Shown: in pieces, positions 59,800-64,000 of the stretch
Layout: the number at the start of each line of letters is the position of its first letter
Position numbering within the stretch: the stretch's first letter is position 1
NCBI GenBank assembly: GCA_026874595.1
Contig: CM049322.1
Coordinates: forward strand, 46,621,340 to 46,685,339
Length of the DNA stretch: 64,000 bases
Direction: 5' to 3'
DNA from: Sipunculus nudus
Taxonomy: Eukaryota; Annelida; Sipuncula; Golfingiida; Sipunculidae
The notes under the pieces: generated by a model
Databases searched by the model: none
Told to the model about the DNA's origin: nothing
Seen by the model: the letters and a program-made list of their open reading frames with translations, nothing else
Made by a program: the position numbers and the translations under genes

Positions 59800-60870
59800 T
59801 AAATGACCGTTTATTTCGCGTTTCTAGAATTACATATTATAAACAAGACATAATAGTGATCTCATCCTGAATTTACTTGTGTCCATATTTTCTTTGCATG
59901 GCAAGCTGTTTATCTGCTGTCATTAGATTCTCCCGATGCTTCATCTCCTGTCGGTCTACGTGATTATTCGATCACCAGCATGCGAGCCCGATATAATCAT
60001 TCCTCAAAACCAAGCCTCTATATTTGTATTTGAATAATGTAATCTACATGTACTAGACATGAATCAGAATAAAATAAAGGAACACCTTAAAAAAGATACT
60101 AAGTTGAAAAGCTGATGCCCCTTTAAACAGATAGCGCCGGGGCTCTTGATCCCGGTACAGTCATTGTTATTCGAGTGTAATTTAAACATCGCCCCTCCCC
60201 GGCTCATATTGCAAATAAGATACCAAAAGATTCTTCATCAAAGACTTATTGTATTAACGATGGGGAGGATAATCTTCTGTGAAGACCGATTATTTATGAA
60301 ATCTGCAGCGATACATGAGTCACTTTGGGGCCAATTCATTCAGAATTCCATTAACCAACACAGCGTAATAATGTCGAGTCCTGCATGAGATACTGAGGCA
60401 GATTATATTATGGATGAGAAAATATTTTGTGTCCCGAACTTGTTCGAGAACTTTAATCAGGATAAGGTATCATGGGGCACGGGGCTTTCTTCTATACTCT
60501 TTGAAATTGACGTTTGACACCTATATGTGGTTAAACTTCAAAGTAAACAAACATAGCAGTAAGGGACAATTTTGGCAGGAATTACGATCTCACAGCTGTC
60601 GGTTAGTATAAACTGACAGGTAAAATCCCCGGTGACGAGAGGTATTAAGTTTTATTCTTTTTTTTTTTGTCAGCAAATTTACGCAAAATGTCTGAACATA
60701 TTTTGTAGAAACTATGTGGAAGGTTAGCAAAACACCCACAAAACAGTCCATTAGGTTATTTAAATCACCATATAAAAGTTATTCAATTGATCCAGTACCT
60801 TCAATACGATGGTTGATGTCTCCGAAATTATCTTGATTTGGTTTAAAATAATAAATTGACATTTGTCACT
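59800..60870. other. Non-coding, nothing recognised
   Basis: Short frames only (up to 80 codons), no domain, no matched repeat. Confidence 0.4.
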
Positions 60871-60871
60871 T

Positions 60872-60874
<3 letters not shown>

Positions 60875-60915
<41 letters not shown>
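60875..60915. repeat. (AT)n microsatellite
   Basis: Pure AT repeat. Confidence 0.9.
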
Positions 60916-61021
60916 TTGTATACTGATTTAGATTCAGGAGTGCATGCTTCTTTAAGATGATAGTTTAACTTCAGCTAATGACTCTACAATAAAATTATAA
61001 TGTCCACCACATTCACAGAAT

Positions 61022-61142
61022 GAATACTACTTGTATTACTACAACTACTTCTACTGCAAATACTTCCACTACTTCTTCTACTTCTACTACTAATGCTACT
61101 ACTACTACTACTACAACTACTTGTAAGTACTACTACTGCTAC
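61022..61142. repeat. (CTA)n/(CTT)n trinucleotide repeat
   Basis: Imperfect CTACTACTA/CTTCTA array; the Ser-rich antisense frame over it is an artefact. Confidence 0.9.
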
Positions 61143-61315
61143 CAGTGATGACGTAATGACTCGACAACAGGTGGCGCTGTAAGGAAACAACACTGTACTT
61201 GTTTGTGAAAATAAATTATACTATTTAAAGCCCTGAGGTTTTGACAGTATTCGTTAATTAAGAAAAAAATTAACATAACCGGCTTATAATGTACAATTAC
61301 CTTTGTAACGTTTGT

Positions 61316-61400
61316 AATAATAATCATAATAATAATGTTAATATTAATAATAATAAATGAATTATTATTATTATTATTATTATTATATTATCGTTATTAT
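61316..61400. repeat. (AAT)n/(ATT)n trinucleotide repeats
   Basis: AATAAT on the left and ATTATT on the right form an inverted pair of trinucleotide arrays. Confidence 0.85.
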
Positions 61401-62039
61401 TATTTTAATAAATGCTTTCTATAGAAATCATAAATAATTTCTATATCATAACAAAAATTTTATATACAATAAAATAATTATATTAATAAATTAAAATATC
61501 AATATAATAATATATCCGGTGATGTGAAATATGGTTATTTGATCCCTCAAAAGGTGGCGATTTATCATGCTAGTGCTGTGCAGGATGTTATATATCCGAG
61601 ACTACGTCAGGCTCCCAGTCACAGTTTTATTCAGTTTTCCTAATACTATTTGTTCTACGATAATGTGTGATAATAATAATATTATCCGTTTTTTATTTAA
61701 GCCTTCCTTCGTATGGAAGGTAGGCGTAAACAGGGGTTAAACCTTTTTTTTTATTTGATTTTTTGGTCAACATTTGTGTGCTGCTGAAGTGCAGAATGTT
61801 AAATCATAGTTAACGAAGGTTTCTCTTTCCTTTTCTACTACTTATCTTATCGCATTCTTTTAAATATGATGTTTTAAATAACTCACCTATGAGTTAATAA
61901 TAGTCATAAGTAATTTTTATTGAACGAATTTCCATTCACATAAAAAAGATGCGTTTGATTTGTCGGTGTAACTAAGGAAAATTGTGGCGTGACGTAATAT
62001 TGTAAAATGTGTTATGCTGATCTGTATTCAGTTTGGCTC

Positions 62040-62360
62040 ATTAAACTTATCTCTCTCCACCTATGTGTATACCTTTAACAGATCCCTCCCGTTCTCACGC
62101 TTTCTTTCATTTCGATTCTATGCTTCTCCCTCTCTCTCGTTTTCGGAATTTCGTTGTCCTCCCTGCTTCGCTCTCTATTTATGTGTCTTTCATTTTGCTT
62201 TTTTTCTCTCACCACTCGTCTTCCTCTTTCTCTCAGACTCTCTGTCTTTTACTCCCTCTTCCTCGCTCTACCCCTCACCCCTCCCTCTGCATTTCTCTGA
62301 TTCTTTCATCCTCTCTTTCTGGCTCTGCCTCTCTCCTTCTGATTGCACTTTTTTTCCCAC
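62040..62360 (+). repeat. Pyrimidine-rich tract
   Basis: CT-rich low-complexity stretch with overlapping Ser/Leu/Phe/Pro-rich frames that are not genes. Confidence 0.8.
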
Positions 62361-62424
62361 CACTCCATTCTGGAATAGTAACATTTAGAAAGCTCACCCT
62401 GGAATTAACTCTCTCTTTATACAT

Positions 62425-62550
62425 CTCTCTCCCGTTCTCAAATCTCACTTTGGAACTCTCCCATTCTCACATCTCACTCTGGAAATAGGCCGTTCTCACA
62501 TATCACTTTTAAACTCTCCCGTTCTCACCTCTAACTGTGTAAATCTCCCA
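62425..62550 (+). repeat. Tandem repeat, about 30-bp unit
   Basis: About four units of the form CTCTCCCRTTCTCACATCTC followed by ACTYTGGAA, grading into the pyrimidine tract upstream. Confidence 0.75.
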
Positions 62551-62979
62551 TTCCGATGTCATGATATTGCGTGATCAAGACGTATGTATGCAAACTTTAG
62601 TTTTTCAGTAAACTGCAGGTGGCGCTGTATTATGTAAGTACAGAACTTTGTCAGGCTCAAATCTTAGTGTTCAGTAATCAGTTTCCTTTGGAATATTTTT
62701 TTTCTGCAAATATGAGTAAATTTAATAAGGAAATTATTATTGTCCTTACTTTTAAACATACCTGGTAATTGTCATGGCTTATCGTGTCCGTGATAGTTTA
62801 TTATTGAATCACAGATAAAAAAAAAAATCAGCAGTAATATGCTTTTAGTGCTAGAACTTTGCCACTCTAATAACACAGAGCTAGAAATCATATATCAATG
62901 CATAAGACTCAAGTCTGTGAATATCTTCAGTCTCGTATAGCTGTAATTTTGATATTGTTCCATAACAAGCCCTAAACAT

Positions 62980-63186
62980 GATAAGCGCCTAGACAGTAAA
63001 ACACTCGGCTCTCCCCGCTAGCGAACTGGGTTCGATCCCCGGCGTGGCCATAAGTTGTCCGTAAGTTGTCCGATATTCACCACCTCCACAGAGAATACCG
63101 AAGGCCATTATCTGAGCTATAGAGAGTGCCCTGATAAGTTATTATAACTGTTCGTACAATTCATGTAAAACAAATAAGTTTATACT
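62980..63186 (+). mobile_element. tRNA-derived SINE, third copy of family
   Basis: The head GCGCCTAGACAGTAAAACACTCGGCTC and an intact B box GGGTTCGATCCCC (63028-63040) precede the same body and CAAATAAGTTTATA tail as 32683-32918. An internal 10-bp phrase (AAGTTGTCCG) is duplicated. Confidence 0.8.
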
Positions 63187-63189
63187 TAG

Positions 63190-63566
63190 AAGGGCATATA
63201 CCATGAAACATTAAGGATTCATGTGCATTGTTTCTCTTACTTCTCAGACACCTCTTCATTGTAGGGACTACGTGTTGTAATCTCATGTACTACTTTCGAA
63301 TGTTCTGGATATTTCCCTGCCCTATTCATATTGTCAGAGATATGTATATGCTATGATGGACGCATTTTAAGCATGTGTGGTTTCAGGGGTGCCTTGTTTA
63401 CTCCCATCATCTCAGTAAAAATGTGTGTGGTGTAATCCAATTGACGTTTATGTGATATTTTCACTGAAACGCCAACGAAGGGTTTTAATTGTAAAACAAA
63501 TAAAAAAAATCTCTCTCTAACGTTTACATCTTATTATTATTTTTAACATACATGTTTAATACTTGC
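63190..63566. other. Non-coding, nothing recognised
   Basis: No exon, repeat or element identified between the two SINEs. Confidence 0.4.
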
Positions 63567-63845
63567 TTAACCATGTGGTGTGTAGATTTGCAAAGTCCAT
63601 TTCGGTTTCGGATTAGGAAAGGGCCGACACTCGGTTATCATGGTATCTACCTTCGGGTTCTGGGTGTGTGTCATCCCAATTGCTGGGTCATAACATCGAG
63701 GACCCCAAAAAGGCGCACCCGTTTGTGAGTGAAACACGACTGCTGGGCACAGAGCGTTCACCTTTGGCGGGGACCAATCTTTGATTCGAACTCACGATCT
63801 CGCGAAATTGAGTCCTGTGCTCTACCACTGAGCCATGGAAGTCGG
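63567..63845 (-). mobile_element. tRNA-derived SINE, minus strand
   Basis: On the minus strand TGGCTCAGTGGTAGAGCACA (A box) and GAGTTCGAATC (B box, 63783-63793 on +) have normal tRNA spacing. Both boxes are intact, but the acceptor stem does not pair well and a long unrelated body follows, so this is a SINE and not a tRNA gene. It belongs to a different family from the three at 32.7, 33.1 and 63.0 kb. Confidence 0.7.
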
Positions 63846-64000
63846 TAAAAATGCTTCTCTAACGATAACAGTTTATTATTTAACACATATCCCCTCGTTA
63901 GTCTTGTAAACTAGAACCACAGCCTTTTACTTCTTTGAAGAGTGGTTGTTAAAGGGGAGGCTACATGTGTGTCCAAACACATGATATATTTGCCCATGTT

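Noticed and set aside
62014-62488. Overlapping frames of 124 and 141 codons rich in Ser, Leu, Phe and Pro
   Set aside because: They arise from a pyrimidine-rich low-complexity tract; two frames are open at once and neither has a domain.
63775-63845. Apparent tRNA gene with A and B boxes on the minus strand
   Set aside because: The acceptor stem does not pair and an unrelated body continues, so it is a SINE head.

Overview
This is eukaryotic, AT-rich, repeat-laden DNA. Introns with GT/AG borders, long (AT)n, (ATA)n, (CTAT)n and (GA)n microsatellites, tRNA-derived SINEs, decayed LINEs and MITEs with clean ends all argue against a prokaryote or virus. The SINE head and body style (a GGTGGTTTTCTCCG-type block) and the receptor tail style resemble marine lophotrochozoans. 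A mollusc, perhaps a bivalve, is my best guess, but this is inference.

Only one gene can be modelled in full. It lies on the + strand at 8892-14713, has five exons, and encodes a predicted 397-residue type I membrane protein. In order it has a signal peptide, a one-exon ectodomain with eight cysteines, a Thr-rich mini-exon stalk, one transmembrane helix, and a cytoplasmic tail with four tyrosines in SH2-docking-like contexts. All four intron phases match (1,1,1,2) and the coding length is an exact multiple of three. I do not recognise the ectodomain.

The gene sits in a decayed tandem array. A broken copy of its tail exon lies about 11.7 kb upstream (2542-2942). A different but phase-compatible tail exon with a consensus ITIM (VDYSQL) lies about 10.3 kb downstream (24609-24699). 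The sequence after the intact gene (about 15.47-23.29 kb) is repeated after the ITIM exon (about 25.49-35.86 kb), so the unit that duplicated looks like receptor tail plus downstream flank. The second copy carries insertions the first lacks, including a 1.7-kb block and a SINE.

From about 36 to 64 kb I find no convincing host gene. It holds a 3' fragment of an L1/Tx1-type LINE (36.4-37.15 kb) between long direct repeats, a collapsed CR1/L2-type LINE (38.85-40.31 kb), two more segmental duplications (52.9-54.3 with 57.3-58.3 kb; 41.0-41.3 with 59.1-59.64 kb), local tandem repeats, SINEs and microsatellites. Two candidate coding exons there (51982-52321 minus; 45326-45490 plus) have strong splice donors but no recognised homology.

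Well-resolved mobile elements include a 409-bp hAT-like MITE rich in GAGTCC with a near-perfect 8-bp target duplication (34583-34991), a 288-bp Harbinger-like MITE with a TAA duplication inside an intron of the receptor gene (13385-13672), and two foldback elements (1476-2311; 10460-10799).
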